DNA of 64,000 nt from Leclercia pneumoniae (GCF_017348915.1 NZ_CP071383.1:3286001-3350000); one strand, 5' to 3'. Positions 17,227-25,944 are shown, counted from the first letter of the stretch. Program-made: numbers and translations. The notes: generated from the letters alone by a model not told the origin.

Positions 17227-17307
17227 CCCCTCACCCCTACCCTCTCCCCAAGGGGGCGAGGGAGTTCATGTCCCCTCTCCCCTTTGGGAGAGGGTTAGGG
17301 TGAGGGG
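17227..17307. repeat. Long inverted repeat between permease and yahI
   Basis: Two 22-nt arms (17227-17248 and 17286-17307) are reverse complements except for one or two positions, with a nested GGGAGAGGG-type hairpin between them. The arms share the CCCTCACCC...CCCTCTCCC pattern of the 14649 array. Lying inside an operon, it is more likely an attenuating or RNA-stabilising element than a full terminator. Confidence 0.85.
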
Positions 17308-17314
17308 TAATGTT

Positions 17315-18859
17315 TTAGGACTCAGAAACCGGTGCCGCCGCGCTTGCCGCTTCCCGGCTATCCAGCACATGCTTCACCACGAACATACCGCCCATCATCA
17401 GGTAGGCCGTAACGAACAGCAGCGAACTGCCTTCGGCGAAGCCGACCACCGGCGCGTGGATCACCCCGAATAGTGCCAGTAGCGCCCCACCCGCTGCCGC
17501 AACGGCGCCGCGCAAAGGTTTGTTGATGATGGCGAAGATAGCGATACAGCCCCAGAGCATACTGGCGAGCGGCGCGCCGCTGCCCAGATGGACTAAACCT
17601 TCGTAATAGATCCCTTTGCTGTGCAGCACGTCGGTGCCAATTTTCGCCGCGTTCGTCCCCGCCGCCCCCATCACGCTGTTCATCATGGTCAGCGCCCAGT
17701 TGGCGATCCACGGGAACAGGCAGATGAAGATCACGGGCACCTCCACTTTCGGCGTCTCCCTCACCACCTGGTTAGCGGTGACCACGCCAATAAAGACCAG
17801 AATCGGCACGATGGCGGTCATCGGAATGATAGCGAGCATAAAGGCCCCCAGCCCGAACAGCGGCACGATGAACATGGTCACGCCGGAGGCCAGGGTGTAG
17901 CCGATGCTGGCCCCCATCGCCTTCCAGCCCGCGTGGCCGACGTAGACCGTCACCGGGAAAGGGTTACCCATCAGACAGCCGAGCATCGACGCCAGGCCGT
18001 TGGCCAGCATCACTTTACGCGTCGGGTATTCATCTCCCGCCGCATGGGCGCTCTCGATGTTCTCCAGGTCAAAGATGTAGTTCGCCAGCCCCAGCGGCAC
18101 GGCGGAGGCCAGATACGGCAGCACGTGCGGCAGGCCCTGCATAAAGCCGTCGATATGGACGGACGGCGGGTTAAAGCCGAACGACGACATCGAGGCCCTG
18201 ATCGCCTCCGGGCTTTGCAGGCCGGAGATCCACGCCAGCACCGTACCGGCGATCAACAGCAGCAGGCCGGTCGGAATACGGGCAAAGATCGGCTTTTTGC
18301 CAAACCAGTTAATGAAGATCAGCAGTAGCACAATGAATGACACGGTCGGCGCTTCGAAGGCCTGCAGCATCGGGTTCATTGCCAGCAGCAGCAGACCCAG
18401 ACCGGACAAGCACGACAGCAGCACGGTGCGCGGGATCATCCTGCGGATGGTCTCCCCGAGGAAGGAACCGCCCGCGAGGATCAGCGCCTCAACGAAGCAC
18501 CACACCAGGCCAATCTGGATGGCGAAATCCGCGTCGCCGGTCTGCTGATAGACCGGCATCAGCACCAGAAAGGTCACGGTGAAGATCGACGGTGCGCTCG
18601 GGCCAGACGGTAGCGCGGTGACGTCGTTACGTCCGGTCTGGCGCGCCATCTGCAGGCCAAACCAGGTGTAGCAGACGCTCGCTACCAGTACCGCCAGCCC
18701 GAAGGCTGGCGCAATGCGTCCATAAACAATCTCCTTCGGGATGCCGACGACAAAAATGAGCAGCCCCATCATGGTCAGCAGATTGGTCAGGTTGTTGGTC
18801 ATCAACCCGAAATATGCCGCCCAGTCACCTCTTTTCCACTCCAGTTTCATGCTTTTCAT
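17315..18859 (-). CDS. NCS2-superfamily (xanthine/uracil or AzgA-like) permease
   Basis: This 514-residue membrane protein has about 12-14 hydrophobic segments. NCS2/AzgA-like features include NDVTALPSGPSAPSIF near residues 78-93 and a conserved NPFPVTVYVGHAGWKAMGA loop. The superfamily transports nucleobases and related ring compounds by proton symport. It lies 11 nt after yahG and is in the same operon, so it probably imports the pathway substrate or the product of the periplasmic YahJ reaction. The specific ligand cannot be read from the sequence. Confidence 0.87.
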   Translation of the reverse strand: MKSMKLEWKRGDWAAYFGLMTNNLTNLLTMMGLLIFVVGIPKEIVYGRIAPAFGLAVLVASVCYTWFGLQMARQTGRNDVTALPSGPSAPSIFTVTFLVLMPVYQQTGDADFAIQIGLVWCFVEALILAGGSFLGETIRRMIPRTVLLSCLSGLGLLLLAMNPMLQAFEAPTVSFIVLLLIFINWFGKKPIFARIPTGLLLLIAGTVLAWISGLQSPEAIRASMSSFGFNPPSVHIDGFMQGLPHVLPYLASAVPLGLANYIFDLENIESAHAAGDEYPTRKVMLANGLASMLGCLMGNPFPVTVYVGHAGWKAMGASIGYTLASGVTMFIVPLFGLGAFMLAIIPMTAIVPILVFIGVVTANQVVRETPKVEVPVIFICLFPWIANWALTMMNSVMGAAGTNAAKIGTDVLHSKGIYYEGLVHLGSGAPLASMLWGCIAIFAIINKPLRGAVAAAGGALLALFGVIHAPVVGFAEGSSLLFVTAYLMMGGMFVVKHVLDSREAASAAAPVSES

Positions 18860-18870
18860 GGATGCTTACC

Positions 18871-20286
18871 TTATAGGATGTAGCGATCGCGGAAGGTCAA
18901 CAGCGCCTTTTCAAAACAGCTAAACGGCGGGTGAACGATGCCCGCCCCAATCATGCCGATACCGGCGTCTTTGTGGGCAATGGCGGTATTGATCACCGGC
19001 AGAATGCCACTCCCCGCCACTTTGGTAATGTCGATGGCGGTCGGAATCCCCATAAACGACAGCAGCGGAATAGTGACGTTGGGGTTTTCCCCGAGGGTGA
19101 TTTCGCGCATCTGGCGGGAGAAGTCGATCGCCTCCTCCACCGTGCCGCCCACCAGCGCCACAATCGCCGGCGCCGTGGCCATGGCGAAGCCGCCGATGCC
19201 GTAGGTTTCGGTGATGGCACTGTCGCCAATATCCAGTCCGGAATCTTCCGGCTTGTACCCGGCGAACATGGGGCCAATTACCTGCTGTGCCGGGCCAGTA
19301 AACCACTGCCCCGGCAGGCCAGAGATGCGCAGCCCGAACTCGTAGCCGTTACGCGCCATGGTGGTGACCACGGTGCTGTATTCAATACCGTGGGCGGCAT
19401 CCATGGCGGCTTTACACATCGCCATCCACGTCGGGCCGGAGAAGTAGTCGCTGCTGGCGACAAACTCGAACACCTGCCGCTGCTGCTCAACCGGATAACC
19501 TGCCTGAATCAGCCCCGGCGTCAGGGCCTGAATCAGCAGCGTGGTGCCTGCGTTGTTGCGGTTGTGGCACTCGTCGCCCATATGCAGCGCCTGCGCCAGC
19601 ATTAAGCGCAGGTCGATCTCACCGATAATGTTCATGGCATCGCGCAGCATCGGGCCGAGCACGTCGCGCATCCAGTTCAGGCGGTCGATCACGCTCTGGT
19701 CATTGGCCCCCATGCGCAGGATCTTCGCCATCTGCTCGCTGAGGTTGGTAAAGGCACGGTTGCCGTAGGTTTTGTTTTCCACAATGTGCATAAACATTGA
19801 GGCAGAGGTGACGCCCGCCATGGAGCCGACACAGTCGTGCTCATGGCACGGCGAGAAGGTGATCTCGCCGGAAGCCGCGACGCGCGCCGCGTCCTCAATA
19901 TCTTTCGCCAGCCCCTCGAAGACCAGCGCCCCGGTCACCGCCCCCTTCATCGCACCGCACATGTTTTCCCAGGTCACAGGCGGGCCCGCATGAAGAATGG
20001 TGGTGCGGGTCATCCCCGGCACTACATTGATGGCCTGGTCGTAGCCCACCAGCACCGGATGAGATTGAATGATGCGCTCAAGGGCCACTTTATTGGCGGC
20101 AGCGATCTTCTCGGCCAACGGTTTATCCGCCAGTTGATCGAGCGCCTCCACCACCTGCATATTGCCCTGCCCCGGCGGCGTCCAGTCGAGCTGGGTCACG
20201 GGGATGTGCTGTTTTTTTAGATCGTCGCTAAACATCGCAATGCCAACGTTGATCACGTTCAGCGGCTGGTTGAATAAGGTGGTCAT
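18871..20286 (-). CDS. yahG: DUF1116 protein YahG (YlbE/AllG paralogue)
   Basis: This 471-residue DUF1116 protein matches E. coli YahG in length. The paralogue YlbE works with FdrA and YlbF as the oxamate carbamoyltransferase of allantoin breakdown, which releases carbamoyl phosphate for carbamate kinase. The start overlaps the yahF stop (TAATG), consistent with a tight complex between the two products. Conserved-looking stretches include CHEHDCVGSMAGVTSASMF (about residues 142-160) and GDECHNRNNAGT. A related carbamoyl transfer is inferred; the substrate may differ. Confidence 0.92.
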   Translation of the reverse strand: MTTLFNQPLNVINVGIAMFSDDLKKQHIPVTQLDWTPPGQGNMQVVEALDQLADKPLAEKIAAANKVALERIIQSHPVLVGYDQAINVVPGMTRTTILHAGPPVTWENMCGAMKGAVTGALVFEGLAKDIEDAARVAASGEITFSPCHEHDCVGSMAGVTSASMFMHIVENKTYGNRAFTNLSEQMAKILRMGANDQSVIDRLNWMRDVLGPMLRDAMNIIGEIDLRLMLAQALHMGDECHNRNNAGTTLLIQALTPGLIQAGYPVEQQRQVFEFVASSDYFSGPTWMAMCKAAMDAAHGIEYSTVVTTMARNGYEFGLRISGLPGQWFTGPAQQVIGPMFAGYKPEDSGLDIGDSAITETYGIGGFAMATAPAIVALVGGTVEEAIDFSRQMREITLGENPNVTIPLLSFMGIPTAIDITKVAGSGILPVINTAIAHKDAGIGMIGAGIVHPPFSCFEKALLTFRDRYIL

Positions 20287-21827
20287 TATGCGTTCTCCCC
20301 TTTGCAGACAAATTCACGCGCCAGTAATCCGGTGTTGGTACTGCTGCTGGCCCAGATCACGCCCGCGTCCGTGAGTAACTGGCACTGCTGCGCCAGGTAC
20401 TGCGGATCCTGATCGGTGCCCAGTACATAGCCCAGGATCGCCAGTGGGCGATGGTCGGCTTTGGCGATCGCCTGCGCCTCTTTGATGGCGTCGAGCATCA
20501 CGCCGACCGGATCCTCATGCGCCCCAAAGCCGAGGACGAAGTCCATCACGATCACCCCTACCTCCGGATCGCGCGCTTCCTGCAGCAGGCGACTAATACG
20601 GTTGGTGGGATCGATCATCGGGTGGGGTTTGCCGTTGGTGAAGTCGTCGTCACCAAAGTCGAGGAAGGTGTGTGCCTGGCTGACATTAATGTCGCGCAGG
20701 CGTTTTGTCGTATCCGGCTGAATGTTGCTGTAGACGTCGTCAAATTTCTCCAGCGCGGCGAACATCGCTTCATCACACAGGGTGCCGCCGCAGAACAGGC
20801 CGCGAATGTATTTTTGCTGCGGCGTCAGGCGGGTGCGTACCTCTTCAATCAGCGGCCAGTTGAGCGGATGCAGATCCAGAGACTCTTTTTTAATACCCGT
20901 AAGCAGTACCGCTTTTAATGCCGCCTCTTTCGTGCCGCGGGCAAACTGCAGCCCATCTTCATCGGCCGGGGGATCGTTGCGCCCGAGGAAACAGACCACC
21001 ACCGGCTTGCGGCAGGCGCGTGCGCGAGCCAGCACTTTTTCCGCCACCGCCGGGGCGGGCGGCTTGGAGATCAGCGCGATCGTCTGGGTACCCTCATCCG
21101 CCTCCAGCATGTCGATGGCATCGAGCATCATCAGGCCGCCAATTTTTTCGCTCAGATCGCGCCCGCCGGTGCCAATCAGCTGCGAGACGCCGCCGCCAAA
21201 TTCGTGGATGCGCACGCTCAGCTCCTGGCTGCCGGTGCCGGAGGCGCCCACAATACCGATTGGCCCACGGCGTACCGCGTTGGCGAAGCAGAGCCCCGCG
21301 CCGTTGATGATGGCGGTGCCGCAGTCCGGCCCCATCATCAGCAGCCCTTTCTGGTGCGCCAGCTGCTTCAGCGCCAGCTCGTCGTCGAGCGACACATTGT
21401 CGGAAAAGAGCATTACGTTCAGGTCGTTTTCCAGGGCCTGCCGCGCTTCGCGGGCGGCAAAGGTGCCATTTACCGAGATCACGGCAAGGTTTGCTTCCGG
21501 ACGGTGTTTTTTGGCGCTGGTTAGCGTCGCATAGCGCGCTTCGTGAGCGCCCGCGCTCTCTTTACGGACGAAGAGGGCTTCGATGGCGGCCAGGGTGTCG
21601 TCGTTGGCGGCATCGCCTTTAATGACAATCATCAGATCGCCGTTTTTGGCCGCCTCTAATTCCGGGGTCAGTAAGCCGAGATTGCGTAATACCCCTTTAT
21701 TCATTTCAGTCGCCATGGCGACAAAGGCCTGCTCTACGCCCGGTAATTTATTGGCTTTTGTTGAAACCGACATTAACGAGACAGAGTCGAAATAACTGTT
21801 CTTTTTCACAACGATTTTGGTTGGCAT
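20286..21827 (-). CDS. yahF: FdrA-like acyl-CoA synthetase-fold protein YahF
   Basis: This 513-residue protein has a succinyl-CoA synthetase alpha-like fold. The N-terminal half has a nucleotide-binding domain with GIVGASGTGSQELSVRI near residue 193 and GTGGRDLSEKIGG after it. The region MGPDCGTAI resembles the family active-site loop. It is equivalent in length to E. coli YahF and paralogous to FdrA (AllF), a subunit of oxamate carbamoyltransferase. It is followed without a gap by yahG. The third subunit gene, of the DUF2877 family (YahE or YlbF), is not found beside it. Confidence 0.92.
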   Translation of the reverse strand: MPTKIVVKKNSYFDSVSLMSVSTKANKLPGVEQAFVAMATEMNKGVLRNLGLLTPELEAAKNGDLMIVIKGDAANDDTLAAIEALFVRKESAGAHEARYATLTSAKKHRPEANLAVISVNGTFAAREARQALENDLNVMLFSDNVSLDDELALKQLAHQKGLLMMGPDCGTAIINGAGLCFANAVRRGPIGIVGASGTGSQELSVRIHEFGGGVSQLIGTGGRDLSEKIGGLMMLDAIDMLEADEGTQTIALISKPPAPAVAEKVLARARACRKPVVVCFLGRNDPPADEDGLQFARGTKEAALKAVLLTGIKKESLDLHPLNWPLIEEVRTRLTPQQKYIRGLFCGGTLCDEAMFAALEKFDDVYSNIQPDTTKRLRDINVSQAHTFLDFGDDDFTNGKPHPMIDPTNRISRLLQEARDPEVGVIVMDFVLGFGAHEDPVGVMLDAIKEAQAIAKADHRPLAILGYVLGTDQDPQYLAQQCQLLTDAGVIWASSSTNTGLLAREFVCKGENA

Positions 21828-21935
21828 GATTTCCTCCCGAATTCGGGCAAAAGGGTGGCCGCCATCCTGCCATTTGGCATGATGGTAAAAAGGGTTCTGT
21901 TATTTCAGGCCAGCCGGACAGCTGGCCGCGCTGAA

Positions 21936-22541
21936 TTACGCGCCTGCGGCGATCAGCAGTTCGGCGATTTCGTTAAAGCCTTTTTCGCGCGCCAGTTCGA
22001 GCGGAGACTTACCGTATTTATCGGTCATGTGAGGGTTCGCGCCATGATCAAGCAGGAGTTTGACGATCTCTTGCTGTTTCGCCCCGCCATCGTTAAGCAC
22101 GATGGCTTCCAGCAACGGCGTCCAGCCCACGAAATTAGTATGGTTAACGTTGATATCCGTTTTCGCCAGCAGCTCGCGCACAATCTCTACATGCCCTTTT
22201 TCGCTGGCCGGCGTAATGCCCACGCCGCCAAAGCGGGTGAGGCGATCCAGATCCGGGTTTGCGGGCAGTACGATTCGCAGCAGGGTTAAATCGTTAGTCA
22301 GGCAGCTAATTAAAAAGGGGTTGAAGCAGGTGTGATCCTGCTGGTCGATATTCGCACCGGCAGCAATTAAGAGTTCAACGCAGGGATAATGCTTATTCAG
22401 ACTGGCAATGATAATGGCGGTGCGTTTTTGACGGTTAGTGGCATTGATATCTACCCCTTTCGCCAGACAGGCTTTAAGCCCCTCGGTATCACCTTGTTCA
22501 GCGGCAACGAGAAATTCCGTGACGAGTTCATTCGCAGACAT
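21936..22541 (-). CDS. yahD: Ankyrin-repeat protein YahD
   Basis: This 201-residue protein consists of about five to six ankyrin repeats, for example AAEQGDTEGLKACLAKGVDIN and EIVKLLLDHGANPHMTDKYG. The ATG at 22541 is preferred over the GTG two codons upstream because it has AGGAG at a normal 7-nt spacing and gives the same length as E. coli YahD. Ankyrin proteins bind other proteins; it has no signal peptide, so its partner is cytoplasmic, possibly YahF/YahG. It is the promoter-proximal gene of the yah operon, 108 nt before yahF. Confidence 0.9.
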   Translation of the reverse strand: MSANELVTEFLVAAEQGDTEGLKACLAKGVDINATNRQKRTAIIIASLNKHYPCVELLIAAGANIDQQDHTCFNPFLISCLTNDLTLLRIVLPANPDLDRLTRFGGVGITPASEKGHVEIVRELLAKTDINVNHTNFVGWTPLLEAIVLNDGGAKQQEIVKLLLDHGANPHMTDKYGKSPLELAREKGFNEIAELLIAAGA

Positions 22542-22900
22542 ATTCACACTCCTGGTTTTCCTTTCTGATGCGTTGAGAATAGCAACAGCGATCCCGGAAA
22601 AGAATCCGCTTAAAAAGCATTCATCGTAAGGAGAGTGATTATTAAATAGCGTTCAACAATCCGGTGATAATGTGCGTCTGTGCAATCTTTTTCTTATGTT
22701 TCCTGCCCTTTTCTGCCTTAAAACAGCATTCTGCTTATATCTCGTCAGCCCTTGCACTGCGGGGCTCGCAACAAATTCGCAGAAGTGTGATTTGCTTCAA
22801 ATGAGTTGTAAGCGCAGTGTTAAATATTGTTCAAAACTGGTTGCCGCTAACGCGGTTTATAAATAGATTCAACCGATGCAAAAAGCCCGAAAGGTGAGAG
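22542..22900. promoter_or_regulatory. Divergent yahD-yahB intergenic region
   Basis: This 359-bp stretch separates the starts of yahD (minus) and yahB (plus). It is AT-rich and shows no convincing ORF or RNA gene. It must carry the promoters of both transcripts and, by analogy with other LysR systems, the YahB operator. I could not fix a single operator or -10/-35 pair with confidence. Confidence 0.6.
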
Positions 22901-23830
22901 ATGAATTCTATTTTTACCGAAGAGAACTTACTGGCATTTACTACTGCCGCCCGTTTTAGCAGCTTCAGTAAGGCGGCAGATGAGCTGGGGGTGACGACAT
23001 CTGCCATTAGCTACACCATCAAGCGAATGGAGACCGGGCTGGACGTAGTGCTGTTTGTGCGCAACACCCGCAGTATTGAACTGACGGAATCGGGCTTCTA
23101 TTTCTACCGCAAAGCTACCGATCTGCTAAATGACTTTCACGCCATCAAGCGCAGTATCGACACTATCTCGCAGGGCATTGAAGCCCGGGTGCGGATCTGC
23201 ATTAATCAGCTGCTGTATACCCCACGGCACACGGCTCGCCTTCTCCAGGTCTTGAAAAAGCAATTCCCCACGACGCAGATTACGGTCACGACTGAAGTCT
23301 ACAACGGCGTCTGGGATTCGATTATTAATAATCAGGCCAATATCGCCATCGGCGCGCCGGACACCCTGCTCGACGGCGGTGGCATTGATTACACCGAAAT
23401 CGGCGCGATTCGCTGGGTCTTTGCCATCGCCCCCACGCATCCGCTGGCCTTTGCCCCCGAGCCGCTTGCCGAAAGTCAGCTACGGCTCTATCCCAACATC
23501 ATGGTGGAAGACACCGCCCATACCATCAACAAAAAAGTCGGCTGGCTGCTGCACGGACAGGAAGCCATTCTGGTTCCCGATTTCAATACCAAATGCCAGT
23601 GTCAGATTTTGGGTGAAGGGATTGGGTTTTTACCGGAATACATGGCGCGCGAAGCGGTAGGAGATGGCCTGTTGGTGACGCGGAAGATTAATAATCCGCG
23701 CCAGGACTCACGCATGCTGCTGGCCACGCAACATGCGGCCACCGGCCAGGTGACCCGCTGGATTAAAGAGCAGTTTAAGCCCCAGGGGGTGCTGACCGGG
23801 ATTTATAACGATTTACTGTGGCGGGACTAG
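22901..23830 (+). CDS. yahB: LysR-family regulator YahB
   Basis: This 309-residue LysR protein begins with a typical helix-turn-helix (LAFTTAARFSSFSKAADELGVTTSAISYTIKRME). Its effector domain runs from about residue 92. It matches E. coli YahB in length and in being next to yahD. It is divergently transcribed from the yah operon, which makes that operon its likely target. The last 4 nt overlap the convergent yqaE gene. This is the right edge of the accessory block; backbone genes start immediately after it. Confidence 0.9.
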   Translation: MNSIFTEENLLAFTTAARFSSFSKAADELGVTTSAISYTIKRMETGLDVVLFVRNTRSIELTESGFYFYRKATDLLNDFHAIKRSIDTISQGIEARVRICINQLLYTPRHTARLLQVLKKQFPTTQITVTTEVYNGVWDSIINNQANIAIGAPDTLLDGGGIDYTEIGAIRWVFAIAPTHPLAFAPEPLAESQLRLYPNIMVEDTAHTINKKVGWLLHGQEAILVPDFNTKCQCQILGEGIGFLPEYMAREAVGDGLLVTRKINNPRQDSRMLLATQHAATGQVTRWIKEQFKPQGVLTGIYNDLLWRD

Positions 23831-23985
23831 CTGCGGCTCTGCACCCAGAAGGCGTGAATCAGGCCCGGGATGTAACCCAGCAGCGTCAGCACGATGTTGA
23901 TGATAAATGCCCAGCCGAAACCTTTGCCAAGCAACACGCCCAGCGGCGGTAACAGAATGGTGATAACAATACGCCAGAAACCCAT
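23827..23985 (-). CDS. yqaE: Pmp3/YqaE small membrane protein
   Basis: This 52-residue protein is below the usual ORF cut-off. It starts MGFWRIVITILLPPLGVLLG and has a second hydrophobic helix (WAFIINIVLTLLGYIPGLIHAFW), the two-helix hairpin of the Pmp3 (UPF0057) family. It is a plasma-membrane proteolipid-like protein, linked in yeast to membrane potential and salt tolerance; the bacterial role is unclear. It overlaps the 3' end of yahB on the other strand. In K-12, yqaE is followed by ygaV-ygaP before stpA; both are absent here. Confidence 0.95.
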   Translation of the reverse strand: MGFWRIVITILLPPLGVLLGKGFGWAFIINIVLTLLGYIPGLIHAFWVQSRS

Positions 23986-24206
23986 AATTTCTCCATGCAA
24001 GCAATCAGGTCATTGTAAAAAAAGAGATTTATCTCTAAGCGTAGCGAGTTTACTGCGCATCGCCATTTTTGACGCCCGCTTTTACCCTCCTTTACCCTCT
24101 TTACACTGACTGAGGCTGGCCATTTAAAGCCAGATCAAAGGTTAGACTGTACCCCTGACGGCGGCTGGGCTAATGTTAGGGTCACGATAACAATGAGGAG
24201 GTAAGT

Positions 24207-24386
24207 ATGTTTTCTGTCGGCGATCTTGTGCAACCGCGTATGGGCGGTCCAAAACTGAAAGTCTTAGAAGTGAATGAAGATCAGGTGGTTGTGGTGCAAG
24301 CCAGTAACGAAGCGGGCGAGCGCTTTACCGTAAAAGCGGCAGACCTGACGCCGTATCAGGAAGAAGGGGATTTCGGCGTCTGCTAA
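24207..24386 (+). CDS. DUF2158 (YodC-like) small protein
   Basis: This 59-residue ORF starts with MFSVGDLVQPRMGGP and contains the short SH3-like beta pattern of DUF2158/YodC proteins (GDxVxxKxGGPxMxV). A strong ribosome site (GAGGAGG) lies 6 nt before the ATG. The function of this family is unknown. It occupies the place held by ygaV-ygaP in K-12. A strong GC hairpin follows the stop and probably ends transcription from both this gene and the convergent stpA. Confidence 0.88.
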   Translation: MFSVGDLVQPRMGGPKLKVLEVNEDQVVVVQASNEAGERFTVKAADLTPYQEEGDFGVC

Positions 24387-24395
24387 GCAGACGCT

Positions 24396-24419
24396 ACCGG
24401 GCGGTGAGTGCCGCCCGGT
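24396..24419. terminator. Bidirectional terminator-like hairpin
   Basis: A perfect 9-bp stem ACCGGGCGG/CCGCCCGGT encloses a 6-nt loop between the convergent DUF2158 and stpA genes. There is no long T-run on either side, so strong intrinsic termination is uncertain. Confidence 0.65.
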
Positions 24420-24428
24420 GCGCACGAA

Positions 24429-24833
24429 TTAGATCAGAAAATCATCCAGCGATTTACCGTTCGCCAGTGCGACGGAAATAGGCTTAGGCGTACGTCCCTG
24501 GCCGGTCCAGGTTTTTTCCTGACCATCGGCATCAGTAAAACGGTATTTTGGCGCACGAACTTTACGTTTTTTCGGCTGTGCTGCGCCAATAGCGGCTTCA
24601 GAGCCCAGCAGATCTTCGGCGGAAATACCGTCTGCTTTCATACGCTCCAGCAAAGCAGCTATTTTTTGCTGCTGTTCAGCACGCTGCTGCTCAGCTTCAA
24701 GCTGCTCAACACGCTTCTCTTCGATAACAATACGCAGCTTTTCCTGCATGTCTTCCAGTACCTCGAGAGAGAAATCACGAGCCATCGCGCGCAGCGTACG
24801 GATATTATTCAAATTCTGTAACAACGAAGTCAT
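24429..24833 (-). CDS. stpA: H-NS paralogue StpA
   Basis: This 134-residue nucleoid protein has an N-terminal coiled-coil oligomerisation domain (LNNIRTLRAMARDFSLEVLEDMQEK), a basic linker (PKKRKVRAPKY) and the C-terminal DNA-binding domain ending TWTGQGRTPKPI..GKSLDDFLI. It silences AT-rich DNA and has RNA-chaperone activity in E. coli. Its context, beside alaE and yqaE, identifies it as StpA rather than H-NS. The DNA upstream is markedly AT-rich, which is typical of H-NS-family target regions and of autoregulated stpA promoters. Confidence 0.94.
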   Translation of the reverse strand: MTSLLQNLNNIRTLRAMARDFSLEVLEDMQEKLRIVIEEKRVEQLEAEQQRAEQQQKIAALLERMKADGISAEDLLGSEAAIGAAQPKKRKVRAPKYRFTDADGQEKTWTGQGRTPKPISVALANGKSLDDFLI

Positions 24834-24935
24834 ATAATATGAAGACCTTTTCTAATCGTTTAAATATCATTTACCGTCCGATAGTAATCTATTTGCTTTT
24901 GAACATCCAGATTATAGCGCACGAAATTATAATTA

Positions 24936-25277
24936 ATGCCGCCTACCCTGCCGATAATAAAATATAGGCAGGGTATTTCGCCACCATTAGTCCTTTATTT
25001 GTCGACCTGGTTTATATCTTATTTATTAATGTTAAATATAGTAAACAGCACGACATGGAATATCTATTCAGATTATCTGCATAAAATACATTTCTTAAAG
25101 GCAGCATATCCTACTTATTATTCCACTTATCAGAAACAATCCACGCAGACGCCCCCTCCTGCATACCAGAAAAGCGTATCCCGTTTAATGGGGTCTACGC
25201 CAATTGTCAGCCCACAGCAAGCTAAAGATTATCTTATTGTTTTAAAAGAACAAAATAAGCAGCAGGAGACAAAATAA
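24936..25277 (+). CDS. Hypothetical AT-rich ORF between stpA and alaE
   Basis: An open frame of 113 codons lies in the AT-rich gap between stpA and alaE, where K-12 has no gene. The predicted product has one hydrophobic segment (LVLYLSTWFISYLLMLNIV, about residues 18-36) and a polar tail rich in Gln, Lys and Thr. No good ribosome site precedes the first ATG; translation could start at the internal Met at 25026. I do not recognise it. It may be a small membrane protein of foreign origin or a chance ORF. Confidence 0.4.
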   Translation: MPPTLPIIKYRQGISPPLVLYLSTWFISYLLMLNIVNSTTWNIYSDYLHKIHFLKAAYPTYYSTYQKQSTQTPPPAYQKSVSRLMGSTPIVSPQQAKDYLIVLKEQNKQQETK

Positions 25278-25462
25278 CGACCAGGTTCAAAAATCGCCAA
25301 TTTTAGAGAATTTTGTTGCCAAAAGCGTAACAAATAAAAATTAATCACTAATTGTGAGTTAACAGGCAGAGATATAATCTATACGCGAAAAATAATGCAA
25401 CTTAAAGCACCGTGCAACATTGCTTTGACGTCTTCTTAGCCCTCTTTCCAAGGAGTTCTGAC

Positions 25463-25930
25463 ATGTTCTCTCGACAGTCTCGCCTGCGCCATGCGGTAGC
25501 AGACACCTTTGCGATGGTTGTCTACTGTTCGGTTGTGAACATGCTGATCGAGATCTTTCTCTCCGGGATGAGCTTTGAACAGTCGCTTTCTTCCAGGCTG
25601 GTGGCGGTGCCGGTCAATATACTTATTGCATGGCCTTACGGTTTTTACCGCGATGCCATTATGCGCTATGCGCGCCGCGTAAGCCCAACGGGCTGGATGA
25701 AAAATCTGGCAGATGTACTGGCCTATGTGACCTTTCAGTCGCCGGTGTATGTCGCTATTTTGCTCACGGTGGGCGCTGACTGGCACCAGATTGCTGCCGC
25801 TGTCAGTTCAAATATTGTGGTTTCAATGCTGATGGGTGCGGCTTACGGTTATTTTCTCGATTATTGCCGCCGCCTGTTCCGGGTCAGCCCGTATAGCCCG
25901 GTAAAAGCGCAGGATGCAGCGACTGGCTGA
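25463..25930 (+). CDS. alaE: L-alanine exporter AlaE
   Basis: This 155-residue inner-membrane protein begins [22 protein letters not shown] and has four hydrophobic helices, matching E. coli AlaE (YgaW). AlaE exports L-alanine and prevents toxic accumulation. A longer frame exists upstream, but the start at 25463 is chosen because AAGGAG sits 7 nt before it and the protein then aligns with the E. coli N-terminus. The last residues differ from E. coli and extend the tail slightly. It is convergent with ygaC. Confidence 0.93.
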   Translation: MFSRQSRLRHAVADTFAMVVYCSVVNMLIEIFLSGMSFEQSLSSRLVAVPVNILIAWPYGFYRDAIMRYARRVSPTGWMKNLADVLAYVTFQSPVYVAILLTVGADWHQIAAAVSSNIVVSMLMGAAYGYFLDYCRRLFRVSPYSPVKAQDAATG

Positions 25931-25944
25931 TGCCAGTCGCGTTT

